Assembly (NCBI GenBank): GCA_946807835.1
Contig: OX327705.1
Location: forward strand, 19,064,501 to 19,128,500
DNA length: 64,000 nt
Origin: Ailanthus altissimus
Taxonomy: Eukaryota > Streptophyta > Magnoliopsida > Sapindales > Simaroubaceae
Direction of reading: 5' to 3'
Made by a program: the position numbers and the translations under genes. Positions 24,033-35,839 of this stretch are shown here, piece after piece; position 1 is the stretch's first letter, and the number at the start of each line of letters is the position of its first letter. The notes beneath the pieces were generated by a model. It made no database searches. It had not been told where the DNA came from and saw nothing but the letters and a program-made list of their open reading frames with translations.

Positions 24033-26400
24033 TTGGGGCTTATATATTGGTAGACAGTATATATGACTTGGTTACTTTTGATGCATATATTAATACATTT
24101 AGTAATTTATTTGCAATTATTTAAAGATGAACAATTCTTCACACCTCATTTTTACATTGATTTGAGTGAGGATCCAAATAAGGCATAGTGGTAAATTTTA
24201 AAAAAGTTCATGCCTTATTTCAAGAGGCATTTTTCTTTCACTTAATGGTGGGAATGTTATCTCATCAAAATGGCAATCCACAAATTATACGGTAAAATAT
24301 CTTATAATTGATAATAAATTAAATCTACATAAATCCCAAAACGATATTGAGGTCTTATTTTAATGCATAGTAGGGGTGATAGAGTTATTTAATTAAGGAT
24401 TCTATTAATTCATTTTATCTGTGAACATGTTGCATAAGATGTTTTACATTAATTTCTCCTTATGCAATAATCATTAAATATTTTAAGTGTAAACTCACCA
24501 GCATTATATAAACATATAGTTTTAACAAAAGATAGTTTGGAAATTGTGCCCTTAATATAATAATTTTTGCCAACAATCTATCGAATGGAACATTTCATTT
24601 AGACAATAAATAAATATGTGACTACATGCAACTGCATCAGTCAAAATTATAAAATAGTGAAAAAGGTCCACTTAGTGAATGAATTTGATCTACAAAATCT
24701 CATTGAATCCTTTATAAAAATGGAGATTTCAGACCCATCTTAGAAAGGATAGTCTAACTACAAGTTTGGCTTCTGCGGTACAAATACTTCATTACACAAC
24801 AGAATCTTCAAGTTCTTTAATGGATGTCAATGAGAATTTTTAATAACTTTACGCATCATAATTAATCCTAGATGACCAAAGCGCTCATGCAATAGCATAA
24901 ACATTTTTAGATAATTGAACTTCTAGTTCATTATTGTGTAGCTTTTAATTGAATTTATGATTGTATAATACAAACCAAATGATAAGACAAGAGGCTTTTC
25001 AATTATGCATTTCTTGTCCAAGATGTTAAAGTAATGCAGATATATTCTACATTCTTTTTGTTTAAAGTCTTAATGTGATATTCGTTTCGGCGGATATCTT
25101 TAAATTAAGAAAATTTATTCTGGATCTGCTTACATATAAGGCTTCATTAAGTTATATATAACTTTGTTCCACTTGCTAACAAGATCGTTACTATTTCAGA
25201 TCCTTTAATCAGATCTGTAGGACCTGATATATTATTATATTTTTCTTTAATATTTCTTATCTTGAAGGATGGTGTGTAGTTGTACTGTCAACCAAATAAG
25301 CATCTCCAAATTTTTTAAAGTGGACAATTCATCTATGAAAGTTATTTCTTACATTAAATAAAAGTTCATGGTAGAGATGATAAAATCAAATTTCATACAA
25401 AAAGTCCTAACATGGAAATATTAACTAAAGCTCAATTATTGATGTTTCCTTTTTTATCCTTAAAGAAATAAAAAATACTTAGATGACTAAGATCTGTAGG
25501 ATCTGAGTTATCAATAAGATTTGTCTCCATATTCTTTTTCTTCGCCTTAATATATGTCTCATAAAATTTGAATAAATGCTTTGGGGAACAACATGAACGT
25601 GTCAAATGTTCTTTTGCACTATATCAATAACAAGTATTTTCATAATACTTAGGGCGTTTATTTTCTATACCATTATCCTGTTCTTGGTGTTTCTGCCCTA
25701 TTTTAGTGTTTCTTCGTTCTTAGCACTTATGACCACCATAAGGGTGATAACTATGCCCTCTTCCTCTCCTGCGACTATGTCCAACTTTATTATGAGTATT
25801 TATATTCGCTTCTAGGAATGACAAAGAACTAGTTGGACGTGATTCGTGATTTTTTAATAAGAGCGCATTATTTTGTTTAGCAAGCAGAAGACATGAGATT
25901 AATTCTAAGCATTTTTTAAATCGTAGTTTGCGATACTATTGCTGCAAAACAATATTATAGGCATGCAAAGTAAAGAATGTCTTCTCAACATGTCTTGTTC
26001 TAAAATTTTCTCATCACATAGTTTAGTTGTGAGGTAGTTATGAACAAAGTAAAATTATATTCAACAATAATTCTAAGATAATATAATTTCAAATTTATCC
26101 ACTCGTGTCTTACTTTTGAGAGGGACATATCTTTCTTTTAAATGTTCTTAGAGGATTTGCAAGTCCTCTATCGTCAAATATTGAGCTTTCAAGCACTCAT
26201 ATATATGATGACGAAAGAAAATTATAACTCTCAACTTGTCCTATAAGGACACGCTATTTTCTTTTTCAATTGTCTTTTTCAAATCATTAGTTTAGAGGTG
26301 TATTTTAGCATCCAATACCCATGATAGGTAATTGTTCAAAGGCATTAGATGTAGGAATTTGTAAATTTGTCAAGAATATTTTTAGGGGCTTTTGGATATA
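24033..26400 (-). pseudogene. Copia-2 gag and N-terminal pol, degraded
   Basis: Minus-strand continuation of the pol at 17196-19005. The gag zinc-knuckle region reads C-Y-x-Y-S-A-K-E-H-L-T-R-S-C (about 25630), a damaged C-x2-C-x4-H-x4-C. It is followed by S-P-K-H-L-F-K-F-Y and a stretch matching the copia pattern K-H-L-x-x-L-Y-Q-x-S-L-K-x-K (about 25580), then L-S-H-L-S-I-F-Y-F-F (about 25480). An Arg/His-rich segment precedes the knuckle (about 25750). Protease and integrase traces between 25400 and 24100 are too weak to mark residue by residue. Confidence 0.6.
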
Positions 26401-26555
26401 AAAGAAGGAAACTAGAAATTAGTATGATGAAATATAAATATTATTCAACCAATTCATAATGAAAAACATAAATATCAAAAGTAATGTTTAAGGGACACGA
26501 CTTTATATATATAAATTAATCATAATTATAAGGTAAAGCCTTCTATTATCAGTAG
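26401..26555 (-). mobile_element. Copia-2 leader, part next to gag
   Basis: This joins directly to 31261 once the gypsy insertion is removed; both sides carry the 5-bp duplication AGTAG. 26524-26555 is one unit of the 34-bp repeat that continues at 31262. Confidence 0.6.
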
Positions 26556-29500
26556 TGTTGGGCTCATAATTGGGAAAAAATTCAACTAGGCCCACAAGCC
26601 CAATTGAGTGAGAATAAAAGCAAACCCCAAGAGTAAGGTTTGGGAACTGATAATATCAATGGCCTACCAAGCCAAAATATAGAAAGAAAGATCCATAGAT
26701 ATCATAATGTTAGAAATGCCCTCAACATAAATCAGAAGTCCAAATTCAATTACACTAAGGCAAGTTTGCATTAATTCACTTCTCACTCGTGTTTTCTCAA
26801 TATGAAAAGGAAAACATGTGGAGAATTTGAGTAAGTTTTGAATTCTACTTTATGCATACTTTATCTTTCTTTCTTTTTTTCTTTTACAGAATTTTATGAT
26901 TTTTTTTATAGAATAAGAATTCGTGTTCAACTCTTTATGGAGGAAAAATTCTCAATTAATCACACTAACAAATAGGACAGGATTCAAATCAAACTCAACC
27001 AATATAATCTTGTTTTAGATTGACATCCACTACTATATAAATATACAATTTCTCATAACTTTGATCATCAAAATCCAGAATAGAAAAGAACCCTAGAAGT
27101 ACTCTTAAGATCTCTAAACAATCTCTAAGAGCAATTCCTATTGATTATAATATTCTCTTGCTTGCTGAAATACTCTTCAAACACAGCACTCAATTCTTCT
27201 ATTCATTACTAACTTGAGCGTTAAAGTATTTTTTTCTTGTAGGAGGACGGCCTTACTTTATGATCTCTTCTAGAATAGAATTCTAGACAAAAACCATGAG
27301 CAGAGGCTACTCTTACTTTATAATTAAAGACCTCATTTGCAATGGTCAACTTCCATTGCGACATTGCATTAGAAGCCGTATTTTCTACATAAAGGGAAGC
27401 TGTCTTTTCTGCATGAAGGGAAGCATAATCTCTTTGTAACATCCATTATTGACCGAAGACCATCAGCTACCTGTCCTAGCTAGGAAGCTCGATCCTCTAT
27501 TTTGGTGACTTCTTTAAGCTCCTGATGCTTCAACATCAACTATGAATTCAACACCAATAACTGGTCCTGAAAGCGACCATTCATTGCTAACTAAGGCCCC
27601 TCATTGTGGTGGAACTCGTCCATCTTCTTTTTCATAATAAATTTCTCCGGTTGGAAATTTTTTACTTCACCCTCAAGAAACGATACTCTTTTCTCGAATT
27701 TGAACATGGGTGCTCTAGATTTGAGAACAGTTTTCCATCATTTCTGTATTTGCTCTCTTTACCTCATGCATCTCATTGGATAATTTTTTGAAGTCTTGTT
27801 AAAGCTAGGAACCTTTACGAGCTTCCTTTAATTCAAGTTGAAGCTTTTTGTTCTTTCCTTCTAATAAAATTAGGTCAGAGCTGAGAATTAAATTCCTTCC
27901 ATTGAGGAAGTTCTCTTTCTTTGCCTATTTCTTAATGACCTTTTCCAGGCGCTTGATCTTCTTACCAGCATCATGTACCTCCATTTTAAATGCCCTAATG
28001 GTGAAAAGGCTATCCTAAACTGTTTGTACAAAACAAAAGTAAAGAAAAAATTCAGGAAATAATAACAGGGGGAATCAATAAACATAAAGTACAGAGAAAA
28101 TAGTACCTTGATTGACGATGCTATACTAATCTGAGCCAAGCCTCAGTACTAATCCTAAGAAGCACTATCTCTAAATCGACACAAGTAAATAAGCCTCCTA
28201 GAATGGCTGCAGAACTCTCCCTATCGAATCGAAGAATAGTACTCTCTTATACACATTCTTCAATTCTTTTATTCTAAAATCGAGGTGAAAAATCATCGAC
28301 CTCAATGGAGTGAGTAAATCAGGAGCTACTTGCTCCTTAAGTTTTTCTTATTTTTGGTTCTACTCATTTAATGAGGTAACACCTCCTAAGTCATTTGAAA
28401 CTTCATGAATAATGGGACTCCCTACGAAAATGGAACCTACAAGAGTCAAAATATTTCCAAAAAACAAAATAAAAAAAACAAATCTAACTACATTCACTTA
28501 GAGTTGAATAATTTAGAATAGGACCATTTGCTGCTTTAGCTGATGGTTCGGCATTCACAACAAGTTCTTCTCGAAACTCTAAAATATCCTGCTTATCTTG
28601 AGGAACCTCCCCATGAATTGGGTTTTCTAGAAACCCTGAATCAACTCCATCATTTTGTGGTACATCAATGGTAGGAACAGTAGAACTAGCTCCAAGAGGA
28701 ATTACACAGTCAGATTTAAGCTCCACAGAAATTAGAACATCTGTAAGACAAGAGGAACTAATTGTTGAAACTTTTAGAACATCATCCTGCGATTGAATAT
28801 TAGTTGGTTTCTCCCTTAATTTTGCCTTTTTTATAGGAGCCTCAGCCTTATTAACAATAACTTTTCTCTTAGTCCTAGGCTTCCATAGTGGAAATAGATT
28901 CACCAAAACATCTAGAAGCTCCTCCATGAATGACTGAAGAGCTAAAAGAAATGGACAAAAATTCAAATGAATGGAAGAACTCCTAGATAAAAAATAAAGA
29001 ATAGTTAAGAATACTCATCTTACTCTTTTTATGCCGTCAGCTTTAGCAGAAAAGGAACACTACGAATAGGACCAAACGATTTAGTGCACGAAATAGGTTC
29101 TACCAGAATTGCACTGCTTGAACTTTGGCCAACTTCCATAAGCCGACTCAATAGAATGAAGTCTAGAATTTCATCCTGAGGATATAACTAAACTGATTCA
29201 ATGAGAGCAACTACTTAAAATAAAAAGGGGAAGTTGAAAAATGAAATTTTTATTTAGATACCAAGAAACCCCCCCTAAAAAGTACATAAAACTTACTGAT
29301 ATCAGGGTACAATTTTTGATAGGAATGGGGGACTTAAATATTTTCATCACCATACGTCCAATCAAGAAAAAGATCCCCTTCAGGGATAAACTCTAACTAT
29401 GTCACCCTGAGGCAGAAGCTTGCGACATTGAAAGGAGGAGTCCCTGCCTTAATACTTAGGTCTAGAGGGGTAAGTGACCATACTCCATCATCCTGAGTAA

Positions 29501-31260
29501 TCATATAAAGGAGAAAGTGAACCCTAGATAGATTCTAAAATTTCTGAAGCATTTCAAGGGTATGAATATGCTTATGATTAATCAGGTGGTTTTAGAAAAA
29601 GTTCCTTAAGAATTGTACCCTGCTTGGAATCGATGGAAATGAAAGGGCCATCTTCCAATCATACACCCTAAAGGTTGTATTTATTTCAAAAGATAGCTAT
29701 AGTTGTTTTCAATCTCCACTTATTACAGTGGTGCTCTTTTCAAAACCAACGTGCTTCCCCTCAAAACCGTCAAAGAGCTTTCATCCCTTTGGTTGCCAAA
29801 AAGTAATTTTGCTTTGGAAAAATCAAGTTATAAGTAAGGAAGACATCATTAAAAGTTAAATAATAAGGGGGATTCATTTTATGGTTTAGAAGTGAGACAT
29901 CTTGAAGTAGATGAAACATGCTGGGATGAATCTGGAGATGAGAGAGTCTAGTGATGTGGAGAAACTCGAGGATAAGAGAAGGAATGAGGAACCTGAAGCA
30001 TTTTAGATGTTCATGAAAAAGAGGAAGTTCCCATTGAACCACTATTTTGGGCTCTCTGTAAGGATCCTTATGGGACAGATCATGCATCTTAAGTTAGGAA
30101 AAAAAAGAGAACTAATGTTTTTTCCCATATTTTCAAAAGGAGATCAGAGAAGTGGAGAAGGGTAAGATGCTTGATTTAGTAAGAAAGAAAACTCGAAAGA
30201 AGTATGCAGTTAGGAAAAAAAAATTAGAAAGCCTTGCCCTTTTATTAAAAGGTGATGTGTCTACATAAGAGAATAGAAATGTCCCTTTGATTGGACACCC
30301 TCTTGCAAATTGACTTAAATGAGTACGTAGGCGGGACATTTTGAACCAAGAGGCATGTCAATCCTCAGTTGGTCTTAGGTCCAACATAAATAAAGAGGTG
30401 TGCTCCAATTTGTGTTTAATAAAAAAACATGATTCTTCATTTATGAGGGACATCTGTTGGACTTATAACTAGGAATAAGTCCAACTAGGCCTACAAGCTT
30501 ATCTAAGTGAGAATAAAAGCAAAGTCCTAGAGTAAGGTTTGGGAACTGACAATGTTAGTGGACTAGCAAGCTAAAATAAAGAAAGGAAGGCCCATAAATA
30601 TCGCTATTATAGAATTGCCCTCAGCATAAACAAGAAGTTTGAATTCTATTATACCAAGGCAAGTTTACAGTAACTCAAATTCTCCCTTGTGTTTTCTTTA
30701 TATGAAAGAGAGAACTCACAAGGAATTTGAGTAAGGTTTGAATTCTACTCTTTGCATTCTTTATTTATTTATTTTTTTTACAAAATTTTATGATTTTTTT
30801 GTAGAATAAGAATCCATTCAACTCTTCATGGAGGAAAAATCCTTAATTACTAACACTAACAAATAAGACCGGATTCAAATCAAACTCAACCAATATAATC
30901 ATGCTTTGAATTAACATCCACCATTATATAAACATACAATTTCTCATGACTTAAATCACTAAATTCTAGAATAAAAAAGAACCCGAGAAGTACTCTTAAG
31001 AGCTCCAAACAATCTTTGAGAGCAGTACCTAGTAATTATAATACATTCTTGCTTGCTGAAACACTCCATGTACATAACATTCAATTCTTCTTTTTGATAC
31101 TGACTTGAGCATCGGAGTATTCTTTCTTGTAGGAGAACGGTCGTGTTTTAAACACTTCCAGAGCATCGTAGAGGAAGAAGACAAGGACTTTCTAAGGATC
31201 TCGTTAAAGAATCAATGGTGCAAAAGTAATTTCTTGAGGTTTCAAAATTTAGAAACTTCA
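26556..31260 (+). mobile_element. Tat-like Ty3/gypsy deletion derivative: LTR - antisense ORF - LTR
   Basis: The element is bounded by AGTAG duplications at 26551-26555 and 31261-31265. The 5' LTR is 26556 to about 27285 (truncated in U5) and the 3' LTR is 30455-31260 (806 bp). Both LTRs start TGTTGG and share the 'agtaaggtttgggaactga' block, AAAGAACCC and TTGCTTGCTGAAA. The internal part has no gag or pol, only an antisense reading frame (minus strand) of the kind known from Tat-lineage elements, normally placed between pol and the 3' LTR. The same LTR family occurs at 35840 and 50375/55883. A degraded polypurine tract precedes the 3' LTR (30444-30452). Confidence 0.8.
27290..30120 (-). pseudogene. 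Antisense additional ORF of the gypsy element, with apparent introns
   Basis: Minus strand. The N-terminal part (about 30087-29770) contains P-L-F-H-E-H-L-K-C-F-R-F, then a leucine-rich segment, resembling plant proteins annotated as 'putative gypsy-type transposon'. The homologous stretch of the other copy lies at 55540-55331 (P-L-F-R-D-H-L-K-C-F-R-F). Candidate introns with GT-AG ends are 29296-29176 and 29023-28943; after the second, translation runs open from A-L-Q-S-F-M-E-E-L-L to S-E-C-S-stop (28942-28484), a Lys/Arg-rich then acidic linker. 28140-27500 encodes a Lys/Glu-rich, probably coiled-coil end with several stops. Its function is unknown even in intact elements. It is dead here. 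Confidence 0.6.
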
Positions 31261-31865
31261 AGTAGTAATAAGGAGGCATAACCTTCTATAAATAGATAAT
31301 AATGAAGAGGCTTAACCTTTCATAAATTGATAGTAATGAGGAAGTATAACTTTTTATAAATTGATAAGAATGAAGAGACATAGCCTTCCATATATTAATA
31401 GTAACGAGGGGGCATAACTTTTCATATGAATAAGTAATTAAAAGAAACAAATTCAAAAATTATGATATATAACTTCATGTTCTAATACAGAACTTCAAGC
31501 TCTAAATTAATGAGATCAATTATTAAAATTTTAAGTTCTGACTTATTGATTTGTTCTGCAAGCTTCATGTTGCAGATAAAATATTTAAATTTAAAAGAAT
31601 ATACATAATATTGAATATTATAAATATAAATATGAGATAACTGATGCAGAATATTATCTTTATTTTCTTATATGAAAGATTCAAATAAATATCAACTACA
31701 ACGCATAAGAATTATATTATTGTAATTATATTATACAATAACATAAACCTATTACAAATAATAATTGAATATAAATGAAACATGTAAAATAAAGAATATA
31801 AACCAAAATAAGTCAACAAATTAATATAAAAATTAAAAACTTAAACTTATATCTAAATCGTGTTG
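31261..31865 (-). mobile_element. Copia-2 leader with 34-bp tandem repeats and primer-binding-site region
   Basis: 31262-31430 holds about five imperfect copies of a 34-bp unit (GAT-A-TAATGA-GAG-C-TAACCTTTCATAAATT type), which with the unit at 26524 makes about six. At about 31845-31865 the minus strand reads TGTTATCAACACG, similar to the TTATCA-CACGA motif found after the 5' LTR in some plant copia elements, hence a likely primer-binding site. 31440-31840 is AT-rich and non-coding. Confidence 0.5.
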
Positions 31866-32200
31866 ATAACATATTATAAACAAATGATAAAAGACAAAAA
31901 TTAGAGATAATGTTGGAAGTGTTATTAACTTACAAAATAATTAAAGTACTAAATCATTATCAGGGGGACTACTCTTATTTATAGGTTAGAGGATGGTGGA
32001 ATCCATTGTTATAACCCCCCACCACCATTACAACAAATACAACCCTAAAACCACTGCCATAGGCCCACAACACCACTAACCACTGGCCCACGACTCTTCA
32101 AACTTCACTATTCTATTCATGAGATTGCTTCATTAGCTTTGTTTTACATTTTTTATTAGGATCATTTTCTAATCTCTATAATTTACAATTTGATTGGGAT
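31866..32200 (-). mobile_element. Probable 5' LTR of copia-2
   Basis: On the minus strand a TATA box TATAAATA (31983-31976) lies in the context CCTCTAACCTATAAATAAGAG, typical of the promoter of this type of copia LTR. The outer boundary is not visible, because the 3' LTR at 16.9 kb is truncated and cannot be aligned over the whole length. 32050-32110 is unusually GC-rich for the window (CCACCACCATTACAAC and GGCCCAC words). Confidence 0.4.
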
Positions 32201-33000
32201 TTCTTCTTATAGCTTAAATTAAATACCAATGAGATAATGTTGTATAATTTTTTAGTATATAAATTATAATTATGATAAATCTTTTTTATATTCCAACGCA
32301 AAACATATTAATTCAACAGATACTGATGCAACTGATAGAGTTAAAGAAGTTACTGTTAGTGATGATGATAATGTTTATGATATTATTGAGATAAAAGAGA
32401 TAGAAAAAGATTTATCAGAGAAAAAAAAAAGAAGAGATTTATTTTAAAAGTTTGGATATTATTCTATAAGTTGTCATTAGATTAATTTTTTAATAGAGAG
32501 CCAAGATAAGTAGAAAGTATAAAATTGTTTATATCTAAGAAAGTGTGTTTATATAAATATAAATGAATCAAATTATTTATAAATAAATAAATTAATTAAA
32601 TTATTTATAAATAAATTAATTAATTAAATTTAACCTATTTAATGAAACGTGTCTAATTATATTATGTTATGTAATTCATTTATTAAATAAATTGAATTAG
32701 TGTTTGGTTGTTTGATTCATTTACTTGAATGAATGGTATTTGAATTGAGAAAAAATTAAGTAATACTTTATATTGACATAATATGAATTGCTACCTTTAA
32801 TACAAAATGAGATGATAACTTAGAATGAAACTTGAACTTAAAATTGTGCATAATTTGGTTTGGTCCTTTTTCTTTTGGTTGACGTTTACAGTACTGCTCT
32901 TGAGCTTTCTCAAATATTTTGTTAAAATTTTTCAAAGACACCATTGCCAATTCCAGGAAAAGATGGGGAAAAAAAAATGAAGGATCCTAAAATCATTATA
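32201..33000. other. AT-rich stretch, no gene seen
   Basis: 32300-32450 contains a short acidic then Lys-rich open segment (plus strand, T-D-A-T-D-R-V-K-E followed by D-D-D and E-K-K-K-R) that may be a remnant of a transposase-like protein, but nothing diagnostic follows. 32560-32720 has tandem ATTAATTAAATT words. Confidence 0.3.
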
Positions 33001-33410
33001 ATGGAAGTGAAAAGGAAATGAATCATATACATGAACTATGAGGTCCTTTTATTAGTCCACATAAACATAATAAGAAAGCAATGAAAAGAAACAAGACCAT
33101 TGATTACAATAAAGATGGGCAGGCCTTAAAAGCAAACAGAAACAAGAACAAGTAACAATTTCACAACAACAATGATGGTCGACATAAACATGCATCTCTG
33201 TTATAAATAACAGTTCTCCAATGAGCATGCGGTCATGGGCACATCAAAATAAAAATACCAAATTGAAGCTCTGCGATATTGTATAATTCAAAATAACTTA
33301 AAATGACGTTATAGTAAAAGCATACAGTATTGTAGAACTTCAAACTCAAATTTTTTTTTAGTGTGCAAATATCCACGCCGGATGAGAATGAATCCTGACG
33401 GTGATGGGAG
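33001..33410 (-). other. 3' flank and probable 3' UTR of the PP2 gene
   Basis: This is non-coding but conserved in the broken PP2 copy (38370-38518 and 45866-46050). The match includes TCTGTTATAAATAACAGTTC and the 'gaatgagaat' words on both sides, so this stretch was part of the duplicated block. Confidence 0.5.
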
Positions 33411-35049
33411 TCAGTATTTTGGCCTAAGAATGGCATCTTTAATAATAAGTCCAGATTTCCATTGGCTTTCATGCTCAGTAAGATCAAAGCACACTTCTCT
33501 TGTATCTCCATTAATATTATTAATATTATGAGCATTGCTATCAGTTAAGAAGTTGCCCAGACTGAGCTCAAACCATTGTCCTCTGGGCTTCTCCAAAAGG
33601 CACGCTTGGCGTTTTTGGACCTTCCCATCAGGCAGAGAAAGTGTAAGCAAGATCGGAAACTCCCATCCAAATGCACTCTTTGTTAACTTCACCACATAAA
33701 CTACTTCATACACAACCCCTGGCGAGAGATCTGATATTTTGAACTTCCCTTTCACATCCAACCAGCACACCGCTTTTAGTTTCACCACTTCTATGTTGTC
33801 ATCACTGCATGCTCAAAACAATAAATTATACATATAACAACGTACACCACGGTATGAAGTACAGCACTAGATTTTAATTAAAAACGACTTCAATTTATAA
33901 GAAAGTTCAGTGCTAGATTTTATAACGTTTTCGTGTGAATATCTGAACTTATTGAGAGTTATTTACATACATATTAATTATTCTCAAGTGTTGACATCAG
34001 TATTTATTTTTTTATGAAACTTTTCTAACAAAAGATGCCAACGTCTATACCCGACAAGGTATAAATATTTTGTGAAATTACAGTCGATATATTTTGTGGA
34101 ATTATCAAATTATTTGTCAGGTCATTTAAGCATTCGTATGATAATATTATTTTGATTGATATCTTTAACTTAAAATAAAATTTTCGAATAATAATTACTA
34201 GAATATTCGTGACAGAAAAAGGGGTCATATTACCTTGTTTCTTTGTAGCAATTCCAACTCCAATAATCTTCATGGCTACCCCAAGTTATATAGAGGGACC
34301 TTGGATACAACATGAAGCAATTAATATTATAGCCAAACATCTTATCGATCCATATTCTCTGCATAATGAATAAGAACACAAATTAATCAATCAACTTTTA
34401 TGTGACCTTATTGCTTCTTCATTGTTATTTTCATGACTCAGAACCCAATTACAAGGTGATTGGAATATGTTGAAGTAAAGTCAACAATAACAGTATACCA
34501 CAATGATCATTTGAAAAAAAGAAAGAAGAAGAAGCCTCTTCCTAATTCTCAATTTTAGCTTTGTTGCTCAGGTTTCTGTTGTTCCTAAGTCATTATGTTC
34601 TTTTTAGAATACACTTACTAATTACTATGCTTAAATGGATTTATATTTTCAAGGCCAAGCCAACTGAAAAGGCACCATTTACAAATTAATAAGATTTAAG
34701 GAAAGCGGTAGCATGCAATTCAAAAGATCAATCATTATACTAAAAACATTCACAGGAAGAGCAACTAATAATAAAATATTTAATAAAAATAAAGAAAACA
34801 AGAATCAAAACAGATCATGCATGCAGATGCAGCAAAGCCCTTCACCGTTTAAGAAACGAAGCGCATTAAAATGCAAGAAATTACAAATAATACGGCATAG
34901 TGTTTAAGTTTCATTGTTGACTGCCAGAAATTTAAGCATATAATTATTTGTAAAATAATAACCATCAAATGAAAGAGAGAGACCTTCTTTTTGTGTTCAA
35001 GGAAGCCTTGATTGTTGTTTGTTTCTGCTGCTGCTGCCTTCTTCTTCAT
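33411..35049 (-). CDS. Phloem protein 2-like (PP2-A type) lectin-domain protein, three exons
   Basis: PP2 proteins are phloem-associated carbohydrate-binding proteins. Exon 1 is 35049-34984 (22 codons: M-K-K-K-A-A-A-A, then N-N-N-Q-G-F-L-E-H-K-K-K), exon 2 is 34358-34234 and exon 3 is 33804-33411. Introns have GTCTCT...TGCAG and GTAATA...TGCAG borders, and the phase is kept (AG|T makes Ser-64). The 194-residue product shows the PP2 landmarks: I-W-I-D-K..N-C-F-M-L-Y-P-R-S-L-x-I-T-W-G and D-Y-W-S-W in exon 2, then V-x-L-x-x-V-C-W-L-D-V-x-G-K-F, L-S-P-G-V-V-Y-E-V-V-Y-V-V-K, W-F-E-L-S-L-G-x-F and a final I-L-R-P-K-Y in exon 3. The short polar N-terminus has no signal peptide, as in other cytosolic or sieve-element PP2-A members. 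The frame is intact and a degraded paralogue lies at 38-57 kb. Confidence 0.92.
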
Positions 35050-35151
35050 TGATATTGAATCTGAATTAATGAAACCAGGGCTTTGCTAAAATCTAAATAG
35101 TAAATATATACTAGACAAAGCTATTTCTCTTTAAACAGACCCTTATGCTTC

Positions 35152-35157
35152 TTTATA
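35152..35157 (-). promoter_or_regulatory. TATA box of the PP2-like gene
   Basis: The minus strand reads TTTTATAAAG, with TATAAA 103 bp upstream of the ATG, so the start site should be near 35120-35125. In the broken copy the same place (about 50270) reads TTTTTTTATTAAG on the plus strand, so its TATA box is lost. The 5' flank up to 35830 is shared by the two copies. Confidence 0.6.
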
Positions 35158-35159
35158 AA

Positions 35160-35839
35160 AGAAAAGGTCGATGAAGTTTCTTTAATTTTTATATCATAAG
35201 AAAGAACTATAACTATCCGAAGGTGCCAAGAAAGATCTTCCCCTTTGCTTGTTACTAGATTTCTGTCAAGTTTCTTAGTTTTGAAAGGATATTATTGTGG
35301 TCGTCCCTCAAATTGGACCTAATATCAGTGGTACCCTCTAGTATTTAAAACTCAGCGTCCAATATTCGGCAATCGGATTCAATATAAATTGGATGTAAAT
35401 TATGTAATCTTATAAAATAACTTATTTACTCCTATTTTCTAGGTTTTTCTTTTAAAATTTTTTCCCCTCCTCTTGACATTTTGTTTTCTTATTTTTAAAT
35501 CAAAATAAAACTTAATATTTTTTTTAACAAATTCTCTACCTATTATTTACTTTTTTGGGGTCTTTTTATATAATTTTTAAAATTAAAAATTAATTTCTTA
35601 TTATTGGTCCATTATCTGAAAAACCCATATAGCTCGCTCATAGTCCAGCCTTTAAGAGTAACAACCCATATCAAAGTAAAAGCTCTATTCTATATAATCC
35701 CAAATTCTAATTCACATGCCAAATAATTGGATCAATTTAACCCAGAGACCCTAGAAATGAGTCGTGTGAACCATGACAAGATAGGATTGAATTAAATTTT
35801 GATTCCTATTAAGATTTTACTTGATTAATTATTTAGCAT
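35160..35839 (-). promoter_or_regulatory. Upstream region of PP2, shared with the broken copy
   Basis: 35160-35255 matches 50275-50365 and 35283-35835 matches 56612-57155, e.g. GAAAGGATATTAT..TGGTCG and GCGTCCAATATTCG.CAATCG. The intact side ends at 35839, where a gypsy LTR begins. No coding sequence. Confidence 0.6.

Noticed and set aside
34025..34273. 82-codon minus-strand frame overlapping PP2 exon 2
   Set aside because: Reads exon 2 in a wrong frame and then intron; the spliced model preserves the PP2 motif order.
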